This document shows positions 23,801-36,418 of a DNA stretch of 64,000 nt, in pieces. Source of the DNA: Icerya purchasi (taxonomy: Eukaryota > Arthropoda > Insecta > Hemiptera > Monophlebidae). Position 1 is the first letter of the stretch. The number at the start of each line of letters is the position of its first letter. The translations under genes and the position numbers were made by a program. Where the stretch lies: contig CM077115.1 in the NCBI GenBank assembly GCA_039619475.1, positions 446,017,292-446,081,291 on the forward strand. Direction: 5' to 3'. The notes under the pieces are model-generated. The model was not told where the DNA came from. It ran no database searches and saw only the letters and a list, made by a program, of their open reading frames with translations.

Positions 23801-24286
23801 TGTATATGTATTTCGTTGCAAAAATAAAATTTTACGTAATAAATAAAATTGGTCTTTTCAATTATTTGAACAACAATGCGCTCATTTGCCGATAGTACAT
23901 CGGTTTTTCAAATTAAAAGGCAAAGCCTTAAAACATATTCGTGATGCAATGGTTAGCCTCATCATGAAGGGATACTGCCTTGTTGATCACAATTACCTTC
24001 ATCCAGTCAAATTGGATCTTAATCTATTAAATTGTTGCCGAAGCGTAAATTCCATCTCCGAGGAGGCTAAATTAAAGATATCTTCACATACTCGAAATAT
24101 ATCAGTCTTCTCTTTACGGACACATCTATCTTCGACACTATGTATACATCTATATTTATCCGTGCCTCCAGCCAATAGTTGCTGTGTATGGCACGTAAAT
24201 TTAAACAAATAAATAAATAATAAGATATACCCAATGCCCCCTGTAGTTAACAATAGAACTAAGCTAAAATTACGGTAAGTAAAAAT

Positions 24287-24320
<34 letters not shown>

Positions 24321-25354
24321 GTAGTAATTAATAAAGCTATATAAAGTAAAATTGTATGGTAGTAAAGTAATGAAATTCAAAAGCTAAAAGAAAATGTTCT
24401 AATAGTTAGCACATTAAACTAGCGAATTAAACTAAATTAAATTTAACTAAAAGCACTATTAAAACATACTAAATATTATAATGCGTTGTATGATTGAAAA
24501 TTAAATGAAAATTGTATTTTTTAGTTTGTAACAATGAAGGATAACATTATATTGCCGCCTAAATATATATTATTCGGTATAATGTAGTTATAAAGGGTTT
24601 ATCGGTATCTACAGAGAAAACCGTGGTAAATAAAATAAAAAAAAAAAAGAATGAGACCCAACAATTATAACTTCATTGACTTAATATTAATAAACTATTT
24701 TAATATTACTTGGCAATATATTATCGATCTTATCGATTTTGTCACTTCAATCATGAATCTCAAGATTTATCATTTCCGAGCAAAAAAGTAAACAGAATTT
24801 ATTAATATTGTAAAGAAAAGAAAATAACTTACGGAATATGTAATTATGTTGGAATAAGAATTTTTTATTTTACTCGATTGATAATTAGGTTTATATAATA
24901 ACAGTAGCTGGTTTTTATATAAGCATATATAAATCGCAATGGAATGTGTTAAAGTGTAATGTTATTATATATTGTGGCATTTCATCGTTTAACTAAAAAC
25001 TTAATTACACATCTATAGCGTTAGGATTATGAAATTTGGAACACAATGTATAAATTTGTTAATTTTTTGAGAATTATAATGTGTAGAAATATCGCCTTGT
25101 AACATAGTGCATTTTACTTATCTAGTTTATTTGCGGAATTCAATTTGTTGGGTTTGATGTGATTTATTAAGAATTTATACGTTTATATTATTATAATATT
25201 GATATTGAACTTTAATCTAAAACTACTTTTGCTGTTGTTTGAAAACTTTGTGGAAAACAACCAAAACTTAATATATAGTGCAGTGTAATTTTTTCCTTCA
25301 TTTGTAATTTAATATTGCTGTAATGTAATGTATTGGAATTTTTCGCTTCTATTT
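20892..25354. other. No supported gene; includes an AAT microsatellite
   Basis: This is a long AT-rich stretch. An AAT repeat lies at about 24,287-24,318, and poly-T runs of 12-20 bases occur near 22,210, 22,320 and 22,790. Open frames here (up to 108 codons at 23,886-24,212) show no recognisable family motif. Confidence 0.5.
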
Positions 25355-25740
25355 ATAATTTCTGAGTTTCGCCTTTCAATATTTCTGGTAACACATTGAA
25401 CAATTTCGAACCCGTGTACCTCGCCTGCGGTTTACTGTGAAATTTATAGTAACCGGGTAAGTCTGCTTTCTTTTGATGTGATGACCTAGTTATTCCGGAA
25501 CAAAATTGTACATTAAATTTTACTTTATTTTTTTTTTTAGTGCATACATTAATAAGTTCGTAAAGTATAGATTTTTGACACTTAGTAGACTGTTGTCACT
25601 AGTGAATTATTTTCCCGAGCTAATTTTCCTACTCAATGATTTTTGTAAAGAAGTTATCGGTGCAAGATGATAATTTGCTGCACTTCCCCAGTGGATGATC
25701 CCGTAAGCTAACGTGTTAGTTGATAAAGCGTAAGATACAA
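25355..25740 (-). pseudogene. CR1-like reverse transcriptase C-terminus, heavily decayed
   Basis: On the minus strand the sequence encodes YGIIHWGSAANYHLAPITSL (about 25,647-25,712). This parallels YGIMHWGKAADYHLKHLTQL in the CR1-like element at 62.4 kb. Downstream fragments LYFTNLLMYALK, HHIKRK and SKLFNVLPEILK follow the same order as the C-terminus at 63.5 kb, with several frameshifts. It is therefore an older, independent copy of a related element. It lacks the catalytic domain. Confidence 0.7.
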
Positions 25741-26827
25741 CGTCCAAAGTTGTTTCTTACTGAAATACTGTTCTAAATAATAAAATCGATAATTCAATAT
25801 TTTCCCGATAAGTAAGATTAATAACTTGCAATGTGTCGGCGAAATCTGTTTGTCTGCTGTTTATTTAATTAATTTATCTATTCTAGGATTGTAGTAAAAA
25901 AAGTTATATACTCGTATTCCAAGTGTATTATATTTAAAATTTTCGAACGTGTCCGATTTGAAAAGTATCATTGTTTACTTCCCGAAACGAATGTTTGTAT
26001 AAACTAACGGCGAAAAAAATGTATGTCCAATTTTACCCTTCTTTAATTCTTTCGCAGGTAATTGGAATTTTTACACCTGATCTTGCTCACTCATATTCTC
26101 AGCTCCAGCTGTCGATGATAATAATGGTTTCTGCCGCTCGTAAATATTACATGCAATTTGTTAAAATTTGTGACCGAATACTAATAAACAAATTGTGAAC
26201 CCCCCTCTACATGACTAGCTTGTTGTAATTGTCCGCCACCACCTGACGTGCTGGTCGTTCGGTAACAGTTCTTGCATCGCTCCGCAGCCATATGGCTCCC
26301 TACGACCTTCTTCACCCCAAGCTAGTCGTTAATGATCGCAGGATATGTTCCGGCACCGGATGAATCCCCCTACAAGACCGAGTACACATTTTAATGAAAC
26401 TTTTAATTTTTTCAAAAAAGTGAGTTCCGCCCATAAAGAGGCAGGTAACACTGCCTCATGCTATTTGGTGTTGCTGCTTTCAGTAAAAATGATGATGATC
26501 ACAATTAAATATATTCCGTGCTAATCGGCATCTCCTTAAAATTTCCGATTTTTTGATATGGTAAAAATAAATTTTTTTTAATTTCCAAGTTTTTAAAACG
26601 AATTTTTTATGTATTCGTAAAATTTTTATTGAAAATATAGATAACGTTATCTTTGGTTCAATATGAAACAATACACGCATTTAGTGTTACAAATTGGACA
26701 ATTATTATTGGTATAGTTTTTGCAAATCTCAGAATGTATGCTATACTACTAACGGTTTTGGTTTTTAAACTTCTGTACACATGTAATGTACGGAATTCTC
26801 GTTGGCGCGTGAAATAGAGGCCTATTA
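25741..26827. other. No supported gene
   Basis: A GC-richer segment at 26,200-26,370 has a 10-base inverted pair GACTAGCTTG (26,213) and CAAGCTAGTC (26,318), possibly a small foldback. The rest is AT-rich without recognised features. Confidence 0.4.
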
Positions 26828-27281
26828 TTTTTTTTTTTTTTTTTTTTTTTAAATGGGCACGCCAGCACAGGACATTTACCCAGCACAAAAGATTAAAAGA
26901 ATAGAAGGACATATGGAGCGACAAGTTATATCAAGAAACGATTAGAGACAGAGGAAATGAATGCGGATAACAAGGGAACAACAGAAGGAGATGGAAAAGT
27001 GAGAATATAGAGGGCACTGTAAGGTGTAGGGAGGCCAAGGCTAAGCAAATTGGAATAAAGGATCGCGCGTTCAGTAGAAATAAAGGAACATTCAAATAGT
27101 ACGTGATTTGCATCACACGAGCCATTGAAGGTTGGAGGATGAAAGGGACACAAAGGAGATTGAACCAGAGCAAAGCGGAAACGAGAAGCCGGGAGCAGAC
27201 TGTGATTAAAACGAAGGCGAACTATGGAAGAAATGACAGAACGGCTGATACTGGGAAAATTATTAAACCAGGATTTCATGC
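26828..27281 (-). pseudogene. I-type retrotransposon C-terminus with poly-A tail
   Basis: Reading on the minus strand, the frame contains SRSVISSIVRLRFNHSLLPA, then a cysteine/histidine cluster CDANHVLFECS, then LLSLGLPTPYS. This is the C-terminal layout of I-type non-LTR elements downstream of RNase H, where a CxC-H-C-like knuckle follows the LRFGH-type segment. The frame is open for 117 codons (27,279-26,926). The 3' tail is the poly-A represented by poly-T at 26,828-26,850. It is truncated at the 5' end. It is the best-preserved C-terminus of the six related copies. Confidence 0.8.
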
Positions 27282-27384
27282 GCGCATGCGCCAGCGTTCA
27301 TACGGCGGCCCGCGAGGGAGGCGACTCTCTTCAACTTACTCGAGCCCCCCCCCCCATGTGTCCTGGCACATGCGCATACTCGTA
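27278..27384. repeat. GC-rich short inverted repeat
   Basis: GC-rich island with imperfect inverted ends, ATGCGCGCATGCGCCAG (27,281) and CTGGCACATGCGCAT (27,362), enclosing a run of eleven C (27,345-27,355). It sits at the 5' boundary of the I-type fragment. It may be a small inverted-repeat element. Confidence 0.4.
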
Positions 27385-27819
27385 TAAAATAGCATTCCTC
27401 TTTATTTCACGCGTCGACGTATTTTTGTATCTATGTATGTAGTTTTTTTCGAATTTTTAAAGTCTGTGGTTGAAATCTTACGTGTGTAAAATCGACAAAA
27501 GTTTCTGCTGTGATTCTTATTGCACAGGACTGAGCTAGCTTAGTTATTACAAATCGTTAAAAAGTAACTAAATCCGTTTTTTTTTTTCCCCTATTTTATT
27601 CACTTCTAAAGAGTGTTGAAAAAAATTTACGGTTGTTTATCTCTGTTCTAAATATGATACAAATGTATATTTAAAAACTAATGTATTATAACTGAAAAAT
27701 AATAATGCTTTTAAGAATTATAAAAAAAATATATAGATTCTGCGCGAATTTAAAATTCCCATAATAGCGACACAATGACACAAATTATGTAATTTACATT
27801 TTATAGTTTGCTTCCAGCC

Positions 27820-28420
27820 GTAGTTTCAAGAGGGTTTTCCGCCAAAAATGCATGTTTTTATTTTGTTCTAAAAATCCGAAAAAATTCAGAAAAACATTTT
27901 ACTATAATATAGGTAACATATATCACTATTTTATTGTTATTAGTTGAATTTCAAGAGGTTTTTCAACCAAAAACATGTATGATTTTGTTTATTTTTTACA
28001 TATAAAGATTTAATGTGGTTGCTTCTCTCTTCATTTACGGGTAAATCTTTCGCCTTTTACTAAAGATTTAATTTTTGACTTATTCCACTCGTTCCTCCGT
28101 TCTAAAAATCTGAAAAAAGTCAGGAAAACTTATTATCTTCAAATACGTAACGCAATTCCGTTGTTACTAGTTGAATTTCAAAAGTTTTTTCAGCTAAAAA
28201 TGCATGTTTTTATTTAATTTTCGACTTGTTCCACCACTTTTAAAAATCTGAAAAAATTTCGGTAGATAGTTTACACTGCAATACATGTTATATATTATTT
28301 TTGTCGTTGCTGAATTTTTTAAATATTTTTTATGACATTTTAAAAATTTTGAACGTTTCTAAAAATTTGAATTTAGCGTCTAAAAATCTGAAAAAAATAT
28401 TCACCGTTATAGAAATCTTT
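27820..28420. repeat. Three- to four-unit tandem array
   Basis: Units start with TTTCAAGAGG-like sequence at about 27,823, 27,958 and 28,172, and a weaker one at about 28,316. Each carries AAAAATGCATG (or ACATGTATG), then CTAAAAATCTGAAAAAA, then a stretch ending GTTRYTAGTTGAA. Unit length varies from about 135 to 215 bases because the second unit has an extra ~70 bases. Non-coding. Confidence 0.65.
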
Positions 28421-28857
28421 AACCTCCAACAAGAATTTTTTAAATCGATCGAAAAATAATTGAGATATCGTAAAAAAAAGAAACCGAAAATCACAAAATG
28501 CTGACTACAGCACAGCCCCCTGTGCGACTAGGGGTCTAAAACTTTCAGTAACAACTACTTTTTTCATACCCTAGATGTATATATTTTTTTTATAAAGTTT
28601 GGTTCAAAGGCACTTTTATCGCCCTTAATAGAAGAACCTTTATCGGTTTTCAGTCGTTAATCGTTAACTTTTAGTTATTTTATTTATTTATTTTAAACAA
28701 AAAACAAGTGATCAATCGCGTATTTTAGTTTAAGAAAATGAAGTGCGTTCACTTTTTATAACTGCACAGTTACGCTTGAAATATTTATTCAAAGAAAAAA
28801 GAAAATTATTATAACAATTTATTTATTTATTTATTTATTTATTTTTTTGAATATGGA

Positions 28858-29270
28858 GCTCGTCAACTAGGGACGTTTACTCGGAAACAATTAAAGAGGA
28901 AAGGAATCAGTTCTATCTCGATGCGATCAGATATTGCTGACAGGAAGGAATAAATAGCGAGAACAGTGTGTGCAGAAGGAAAAGAGACATAGAATGTAAG
29001 AGACGCAAGACGGAGTGGGAAGACCAGGTGGCAGCAAACTGGAGTCAATAATAAACGCGTGATCAATTTCGCAAATCTTCTGTTGAAATTAACGAAAAAA
29101 TGAAAATGGGAAGAAAGGCAGCAGATTATGGCCAAAACGCAGACACGAATAATGGAGACAACAACAGAACGACGAATTGAAGTAAATAAAAAAAACTACG
29201 GATTGGCAGGAAGACTAGGTTGTGAACAGGCAGGTAAAAGGGGAACAGTTGTTGGCGAAATTTATAAAAA
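28858..29270 (-). pseudogene. I-type retrotransposon C-terminus with TTTA-type tail
   Basis: On the minus strand it encodes RRSVVVSIIRVCVLAIICCL, parallel to SRSVISSIVRLRF in the 26.9-kb copy, with later segments homologous to the 20.7-kb copy (ATCTGATCGC then TTCCTTTC). The terminus GTTGACGAGCTCC (reverse of 28,857-28,869) is the same as at 20,850. The tail is an A-rich TAAA repeat, seen on the plus strand as TTTATTTATTT at 28,816-28,850. It is frameshifted and 5'-truncated. Confidence 0.75.
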
Positions 29271-30254
29271 ATCTGACGAAACTCTCAACAAAATTAAGTA
29301 AACATCTAGAATTGCGAAAAAGTACAGGAAGGAGACTCTTTTCGAATGCAATTTTTACTAATAGTTACAAATTACGATATGATTTGTAAAACCCGGGGGG
29401 ATATGTTCTCAGTCCATGATAAGGCAAATGAATGGTAGGAAAGCCAGTGTTCCGGGAGATTTTCCAGCGTTCAGTCACGTGTCCGCGCCTCTTCCACTCT
29501 ACCAGCCATCGAATAAGAATTAATTACCTTGTCGACACCCACGGCATCAAATCTTTTGCTTGTCACATACATACCGTCAGGCTTATGAGTCAAAGTTACC
29601 TATACCAAATTTGTTTTCTCTGTATACATATATACGTAATTGTTTTTAGTTGATGACAGCACATTTGAGTACGGCTGCGATGATTATTAGCCGTGCTTTA
29701 ACTGAGCAAGTTTAATAATTCTCTAACCTGTACTAATATGTTTTGTATAGGCTTTTAGAGAAAGCGTTTTTTTTTTTTCTTTTTCCGAAATCGTTCGTGT
29801 CTATAAACCAGTTCGTCTACATTTGATGCTTATCTTTCCTAATCTTCCGACGCCTCTTTTATTCTTTCGCTTTGTTCTTATCTTCTTTCTTTCGTCCAGC
29901 TGATTTTCGTTTTTCCTTTGTTTTATTTTCAACGTCAGTAAAATTATCACCATCCTCCTCCTCTTTCTTCGGAACGCAGATTTATTTATAAATTGTACAC
30001 TTTCCAGAATGCGCTGGATGTATAATACACTTATATTTTTTAAGTATAGACACGTCTATTAAAAGTATTTTCGAATTACGAAAAATCAAAACCTCTGCTA
30101 CCACACTAATACGATATATGTTCACCTATATCACAAACTGCATATTTTAACGATATGTGTTCGTTACATGAAGCCTTCAGCAATATGGTTTTCTAATTAC
30201 CGTAGACGTACAATTATATTTTTTAATTATTATTAAGTTATTGAATTATTGAAT
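29271..30254. other. No supported feature
   Basis: AT-rich and CT-rich sequence; an open frame of 73 codons (29,432-29,653) has no recognisable motif. Confidence 0.5.
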
Positions 30255-30460
30255 CGGGGTTTAGGTTTTTTTTCAAATATATTATATTTTTACTAATTCG
30301 CTACGCCTATATTTCTTGAACGATGACCGCCGAAAAACACAGTCATTTAAGTGTATATGCCAAACGAAAACGAGCGATTAATCAAAAAAATAATATAAAT
30401 TGTACATGTCACTCTACTGCAGCTAATGGGTTGTCGGTATTCTTTGATAAAAGACAAGTG
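30255..30460 (+). repeat. ~700-bp dispersed repeat, partial copy
   Basis: The core TGACCGCCGAAAAACACAGT (30,325-30,344) and the following GGGTTGTCGG (about 30,428) match the core and next landmark of the long copies. Both ends are unclear, and a small hAT-like element begins at 30,508. Confidence 0.5.
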
Positions 30461-30507
30461 TACGTTGATTTTCGGTGAACGCAGGAAGGAGACGCGGTAC
30501 TCGAAAT

Positions 30508-30823
30508 CAGGGCCGAATCTAGACCAAAACTTTAGGGGGGGGGGGGGGGGGTACAACATATATATATATGTATTATCATGAAATATATTTATTTATAGAC
30601 TAAAACCTTGTAGTCAATTATTATATATGCAATATTTCAACAAACTACAATGAAAACAAATAAATAGTAGTCGTTTTTATAGAATTTATGAAAATTCCGA
30701 TTTTGTTTTATTTTGTCAAAAATTGAAAAGAAAAAAAACTTATTCCGAATTACAGTTCAAAGCAGTCATTATTTCGCAGAGATTTCGGGAGATCCTGAAA
30801 ACCCCCTTTCAGGTACGGCCCTG
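30508..30823. mobile_element. Short non-autonomous hAT-like element, 316 bp
   Basis: Ends are inverted: CAGGGCCGAATCTAGA at 30,508 and the reverse complement CAGGGCCGTACCTGAAAGG at 30,823. Flanking 8-mers CTCGAAAT (30,500-30,507) and ATGGAAAT (30,824-30,831) agree at six of eight positions, as expected for an aged 8-base duplication. A run of 17 G follows the left end. No coding content. Confidence 0.65.
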
Positions 30824-31427
30824 ATGGAAATTATAATGTTTTACGAATTTTACAGATGTTACTAATTAGAAAATCGAGTTTCTGGTTACTAACACTTTTC
30901 TAAATCGCGATTATTTCGGCTGTTAGGCGATCATTTAGAGTACTCCTTGCTGGATTGAACTTCTTTCGATTGCGATACGAACTAGTTATTATTTTGCCAA
31001 AAAAAAAAAAGAAAAACAAGTCAATATTGTTCCGAGAACTATATTTTACTTAGATGATTTTTTACAATTTGGTTTTTTCTTCTGGGGCTATGTCTCCTTC
31101 TTCTAAACTAATGTGCCAATTAGTTCATTTTCTGATGAATCGCCGCCCGCATTTCTTAAAGGCAAAATCGATCTGGATACGACAAACCCCAGCCAGCAAC
31201 TGGTTTTCATATACTCGCGCTATCACTTAATACGCTCGACTTTTATTAAAAATTGTTAATTATTTCTATTTTTATTTTATTTTTTACTAGGCTTGTATAA
31301 ACGTATACATCACAATATATATTGGCGTAATAGTACCGCGATAATGGTATATGCATAATAGGATGTGATGATTTTCGTGTGTTAAGTTGTATCGATGTGT
31401 ATAAATTAATTCTGTTTAATGTTTAGA

Positions 31428-32075
31428 CTAAAAATAATCAAAAACCACATTTAGCCTCAAGTTCTTCAAAAAAAAAAAAAAAAAAAAGAAGCGTAGTGGT
31501 GTCTAGAGACACCCAGTAGGAACGAAGTTCCTTTCACTTTTTGGTAGATATACAAGTATAAAGTCATTCTCATAAAGTATACAATTAAAAAACGACACAC
31601 AATATATAAATCCCCCGTATGAATTAAAACAAAAAATAAGGTTAAATAAACTTTACACGTGTTTAGAATTGAGGTTATACAGCTGACCGCGCACAATGCT
31701 TGCTGCTCGAATCTCGATACTCGCTCGCACGCATACACACACCCATGTATAATATAGAAAGAGATAGAGCGAAATAGAAAGAGAGCGAAGGTCGCTTGGA
31801 GGACGCATAACGCTTTTTCGTGTCGTGACGATTTCTGCCAGTTTACTCCTGCCGCCAAGCCGCGTAAAATAACTTCGTTCCAAAAAAAAATTAAAAATTG
31901 GCAGTTCTTGCATCGTCGGTTAAGGTTTGCGCCGCTGAGCGGACACTTAGGCTGAAAATAATCAAAAACCACATTTAGCCTCAAACTTTTCCTGGGGGAA
32001 AAAAAAAACAAAAAAAAAGTTAAAATTTGTTAATCCTTACATTGTCGGTTAAGGTTTGCGCCGCTGAGCGGACAC
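31428..32075. repeat. Duplicated A-B module with an insertion in the first copy
   Basis: Module A (AATAATCAAAAACCACATTT, GCCTCAA) occurs at about 31,433 and 31,950. Module B (TCGGTTAAGGTTTGCGCCGC, TGAGCGGACACT) occurs at about 31,914-31,946 and 32,044-32,075. In the second copy A and B are about 60 bases apart, but in the first they are separated by about 430 bases. That extra segment has inverted ends GGAACGAAGTT (31,520) and AACTTCGTTCC (31,871), consistent with a small insertion. A 181-codon open frame across it is not credible because it runs through repeat and poly-A sequence. Confidence 0.6.
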
Positions 32076-32947
32076 TGCATTGATGATCGAATTTGTCTGT
32101 GGGTTGCATTTGTCACGGTCACCATTGATGGCACGTGTACGGTGTGAAAAGAAAATGGAAAAAAAAAACGATTCAGATGAGCATTAACGGCGTTATAATG
32201 GTAGTTCGTGTGACTTCAACGTCATTATACGTTTCTTCGAACGAAATATCGTAATATGTTGCGCATTGTTCGCCGTATTTGGCATCGGTTTTTTAAATTA
32301 TGTGTAGAGTTATATTTTTTTGTTTTCGTACAAAGCTGGAGCGTTCAAAACTGGTTTTTGACCACTTGAAGTTTTTAACAATGACGGGGGGGGGAGAAGT
32401 ATCATTTTCCGAAATTAGATATGACAAGATGACGAGGATGGTATGAGAGCGCACCGCGCGCGATGTACCGCGAACACTATTCACCTATTCTAGGTTTGCT
32501 TTTTTCAAGGATAAAAAAGTTTTACAGCGATGAATTGGTTTATTTTTGAATGAAAATTGTCGTCGTTATTTAATTGATTTTTCTTTAAAGTGCGTTGTAG
32601 GGGGGCGATGTATCGTATGTCTGCGGTTAAATGTTACTTCTAGATCACACTGTATTCAACACTATCATTACGAAAATATGTTCATTTTCCCGTGCACAGA
32701 GCTGGATGTCTGGCGTAATGAAGCGTCCACGATAATGCGAATATCTCTGCTTTCCGATGAGGAAAAGATGTCAAGTATACATTAATCGCGTTAAGTTCAA
32801 AGTTTTCGAGATGATGGGGAAGTAGTAGTACTGGTAACCGTTCATTCATCAATCAACTACTCTTTAAACTGACATTCTGTTTTACGAGTTTATTACGAAT
32901 TATTTTCGCACAAGTGCAAACAGGAGCAGTCCGCCTAGACCATAAAC
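32076..32947. other. No supported feature
   Basis: No recognised coding motif; includes a run of nine G at 32,386-32,394. Confidence 0.45.
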
Positions 32948-33607
32948 CAGTGACGGATCCGCGGGGGAGGAAATAAGGGGCACCCCCCCCCCAAGAACTA
33001 AAGCCTCTATGAAAAAATTTGTTGTAACAGAGAAACTCAATTTATGCTATAAAAGATTTGTACAAATGTTACAACATACGGATTTTAATAACTAATAGTT
33101 AACACTATTTTCTAGTAAAACTATTATTGTTCCTTTTTTATTCTGTTTTAAATGTCGTCGGTCTTTTGCCATTTTTATTTATTTTTAATTTTTATTTTGT
33201 AATTTTAATTAAAAATAGAGTTCAATGAGAAATATATATATATTTAAACTTGCACACGAGAACAAAGAGAATTCGGATCATCGGATTACTAACAAGAATA
33301 AAAATAAAGTCTAATAAAAATACTATCTTTCTTACTATTCAAATTCTAAGCTGCTATTTTTCAGGTATAATTTTATAATTTCGATTTATTTTTCATAACT
33401 AAAAATATAACATAATCTAAATTCGAAAATTGTAATAATTATGTATTTTTAAAACACATTTTTATGAATTTCTATAAAGGGGTCGCTATTTGATTTTCTT
33501 TATGAAACACAAGGAGGGTATTTCTCAAATCTACTGCCTACCGTAGAATATTTTACGTAATTATATAACTCTCCCCCATCCCCCTAAATATCCTCGATCT
33601 GCCCTTG
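32948..33607. mobile_element. CAGTGACGGATCC-type TIR element, full-length reference copy, 660 bp
   Basis: The left end CAGTGACGGATCCGCGGG and the reverse complement of the right end CAAGGGCAGATCGAGG are imperfect inverted repeats. Flanking 8-mers CCATAAAC (32,940-32,947) and TCGTAAAC (33,608-33,615) agree at six of eight. The interior is AT-rich, includes a TA run, and lacks a transposase frame, so it is non-autonomous. Copies are at 12,931-13,303 (truncated) and 45,839-49,596 (split by a later insertion). Confidence 0.75.
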
Positions 33608-34986
33608 TCGTAAACTATACAAAATTAATAAATTTGCCTGAGTAATTTTCCGGGCAAAAAATTTTCTGAAAAGAAATGCGTACTCACTTATCTCTTTCGT
33701 ATAGACAGCGCTCATTTTTCCGGAGAGAAAAGGCGGACCAATGTCAAACTCGCTCGTTATTTATTATTTAGTCAAAAATTGTTTAATTATTTAGTCAAAA
33801 ATTGTTTAATTATTCAGAAAAATAAATAGCCAGTGTGACTTCAAAACGTGTCGATATTTAAATGTATTTTTGTAAATAATTAAATTTTTTCAGGTTTTTC
33901 AGTTATGTTTTATAGTAATACAGAAAGTGGACTGGAATAATTTTAATTTTTTGATTCAGAAATTATTTTGCTATACGTAATTTAAATTTATGACCGACGC
34001 ACTGGACAGAGCCCCCTATGTTTTCCCATGCCTACTCGGGGTTAGCTATGAATTCATTTTTAAAAGTGCGAATATTATTTTTTTCCCAATGTAAACTTTT
34101 TTTCTTCTTCACTTTTTAAATCAATAAATAGTGTAAGAGAAATAATTTGTGCTGGCATATATGTAGTACGCCTTACTCGCGATTACTATCAATTTTCTTG
34201 CGCGGTAATAACTAAGTGCGATTCGTAAACTATTCAATAAAGGCAAAAAAAAAAACACCGTTTTAGTAGATCCTCTTTGTGATTTATTTCATCCCGTTAG
34301 CTCAGTCTCATTAATATAAATAAACTTACAATAGAATCTCTTGTGACTCCGCTCAACAACCGAATATCTTTCTAGAAGCTAACTAGTCCCCGGTCTATCT
34401 CATCATCCATAATTTAGACACGTGTATTTTCATTTAGCTCTCCTCTTCCTTTGTGTAGTGTATTTGTACAGGATACAGAAAAGTATAATGCCCAGTAAGG
34501 TTCTCAACTCTCGCTTATTCATATTTCTTTTCAATTATTTAATAGACCTCCCCCCAGTTTTTCGGGTTTTTTTTCCCCTTTTCACACTCTGTTTGGCGTG
34601 ACGATTAGTTTTTTTTCAAATACAAAACAATTTATCAGACTTTGTAATTCTTCGACTGCTTTTTCTTTTTTTCCTTATTCATTTTTGAAATCAGTGTTGT
34701 TGCACGATATAAATATCCGAATACTGCTTCGGCTTATTTAAGAGAATTCAAAAAGATTATTTTATCTCGCAATTAATTCGAATGACTTTTTTTTTTTTTT
34801 TGGCCTGAACAATATAAGTTAATTTGGCCAGCAGGCTAATGTTCAAATCATACTGAATTCGCGGAAATAAAACTAAATAAAAAAAAATAAAATAAAAATG
34901 TAAGAAAACATTTTTTTGTTTTTATCTAATTATTTAAACATTACTTATACTACTGGATAGTCAGTATCAAGGAAGTAACTTCGTCC
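33608..34986. other. No supported gene; small tandem duplication
   Basis: A 24-base unit, TTATTTAGTCAAAAATTGTT plus AATT, is tandemly repeated at about 33,764-33,812. Otherwise AT-rich sequence with no recognised feature. Confidence 0.5.
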
Positions 34987-35131
34987 TGCAATATGGCCGC
35001 AACTGCAGAGCAGTGCCCACCATGCTCAGAGAAATTTAAGAAAACAGAAAGAAAAACGAAAATAAAAATTAACATTGATCACATCTCGCAATATGGCCGC
35101 AACTGCAGAGCAGAGCCCACAATGCTCAGAT
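34987..35131 (+). repeat. Direct repeat, 45-bp units 100 bp apart
   Basis: The string GCAATATGGCCGCAACTGCA followed by GAGCAG-GCCCAC-ATGCTCAGA occurs at 34,988-35,031 and 35,088-35,131 with very few differences. The first copy is preceded by AAGGAAGTAACTTCG. Function unknown. Confidence 0.7.
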
Positions 35132-35290
35132 GAAACAAACTCGATAATCAATAATAACGCCAATAGAAATGGAGTAATCACTCCGCTCGGAGTAGACAAA
35201 ATAAAATTAAAAAAAAAAAGATTGGATTTTTAAATTGCAATTCCATTTCTTTTGATAAATGAAAAAAGGATAAACAACGAATGATGGAAA

Positions 35291-35339
<49 letters not shown>

Positions 35340-36418
35340 AAATTATATCCCATTTTTTAATTTAAAAAATAATTTACAATTTACGACTCTAATTCAGTAC
35401 ATCATTTCGTGTACCATGATTAACGTGAAAATGACAAAAAAAACTTTGGAGCTTACATATTCTTTCGACAAATGGCGTGAAATTGAAAAAGAATACTATC
35501 GGGGCACAAATTTCAACCAACAAAAAGAAAAATTTCATTAACTCGGTAATTGTGGTTAGAGATTTTGTGTTAAAACGGATTTTTAATGCAATTTCGTAAA
35601 ATTTCACTCTAGATAACGATAGTTTCCAGATGGGAGAATATAACTGCACACCGCCTACGAAACGTAAAACATCAGATGGAAAACAGCTGTCACTGACTAC
35701 GCCAGGATTAAGCACAGGTACGGGCGAAATCGCAGTCGGTTTTACTTCAATCAGGTATTAATCCCTCCGCCGTATTATTATCGACGAGGCAAGAAAGTAG
35801 ATCTTCAGTCGACGGAAAACGATTAACGTTCGGAGGGGGAGGGGGGATCATACCACCGTTAACAAGAACGAAACATGTTCGACGGGTACATTAACGTTTG
35901 ACAAAGTTTATCTTAGCTGTCATGCTAAATTTACCTGTTGAGCTGTTATAGTGCACAAATTCGTCACGGCATCTTTTTTTCTATTAGCGTAAGTCCTATC
36001 TACACTGTTCAATGTGCATTCAAGGAGATAATGTTTTCGTCGATTCGCAAAAACAACCGTGTCCCCCCTGGTACTATTCAGCTTTAATTGGCAATAATCA
36101 AAATTTGGCAGTATCGATTTTTAGAAATTCAGATCGATTTCCGATTTCACATATAATATAGTAGCAATAGTGTTCAGAACGTTGTTTCGGATCCTAGGAT
36201 CCCAATAATGTGTAAGCCATTTAGAACCGAATTTTCGCAAAGCAACGACTATTATCAATCGACAAATATCGCACACCGTTTAATAATGCCGATTATTTGC
36301 CTTCTTTTTTTTTCTTATTTAAGAAATAAGTTGTGGGTCTCGCAAGGCATACTGCCCGTCTGCGGGTGCCCAACACGCTTATCATCGTTTATTCAAGAAA
36401 AAATGTGTTACATTTAAT
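35132..36418. other. No supported gene; TA microsatellite
   Basis: A long TA run lies at 35,290-35,334. Open frames of 86 and 108 codons around 35,281-35,715 overlap on opposite strands, and neither shows a family motif. Confidence 0.45.

Noticed and set aside
31466..32011. 181-codon open frame, minus strand
   Set aside because: It runs through poly-A/T and through the duplicated A-B modules and the candidate insertion, so it is a chance frame.
33764..33812. CRISPR-like repeat
   Set aside because: Only two adjacent copies without spacers, in an animal-type genome.
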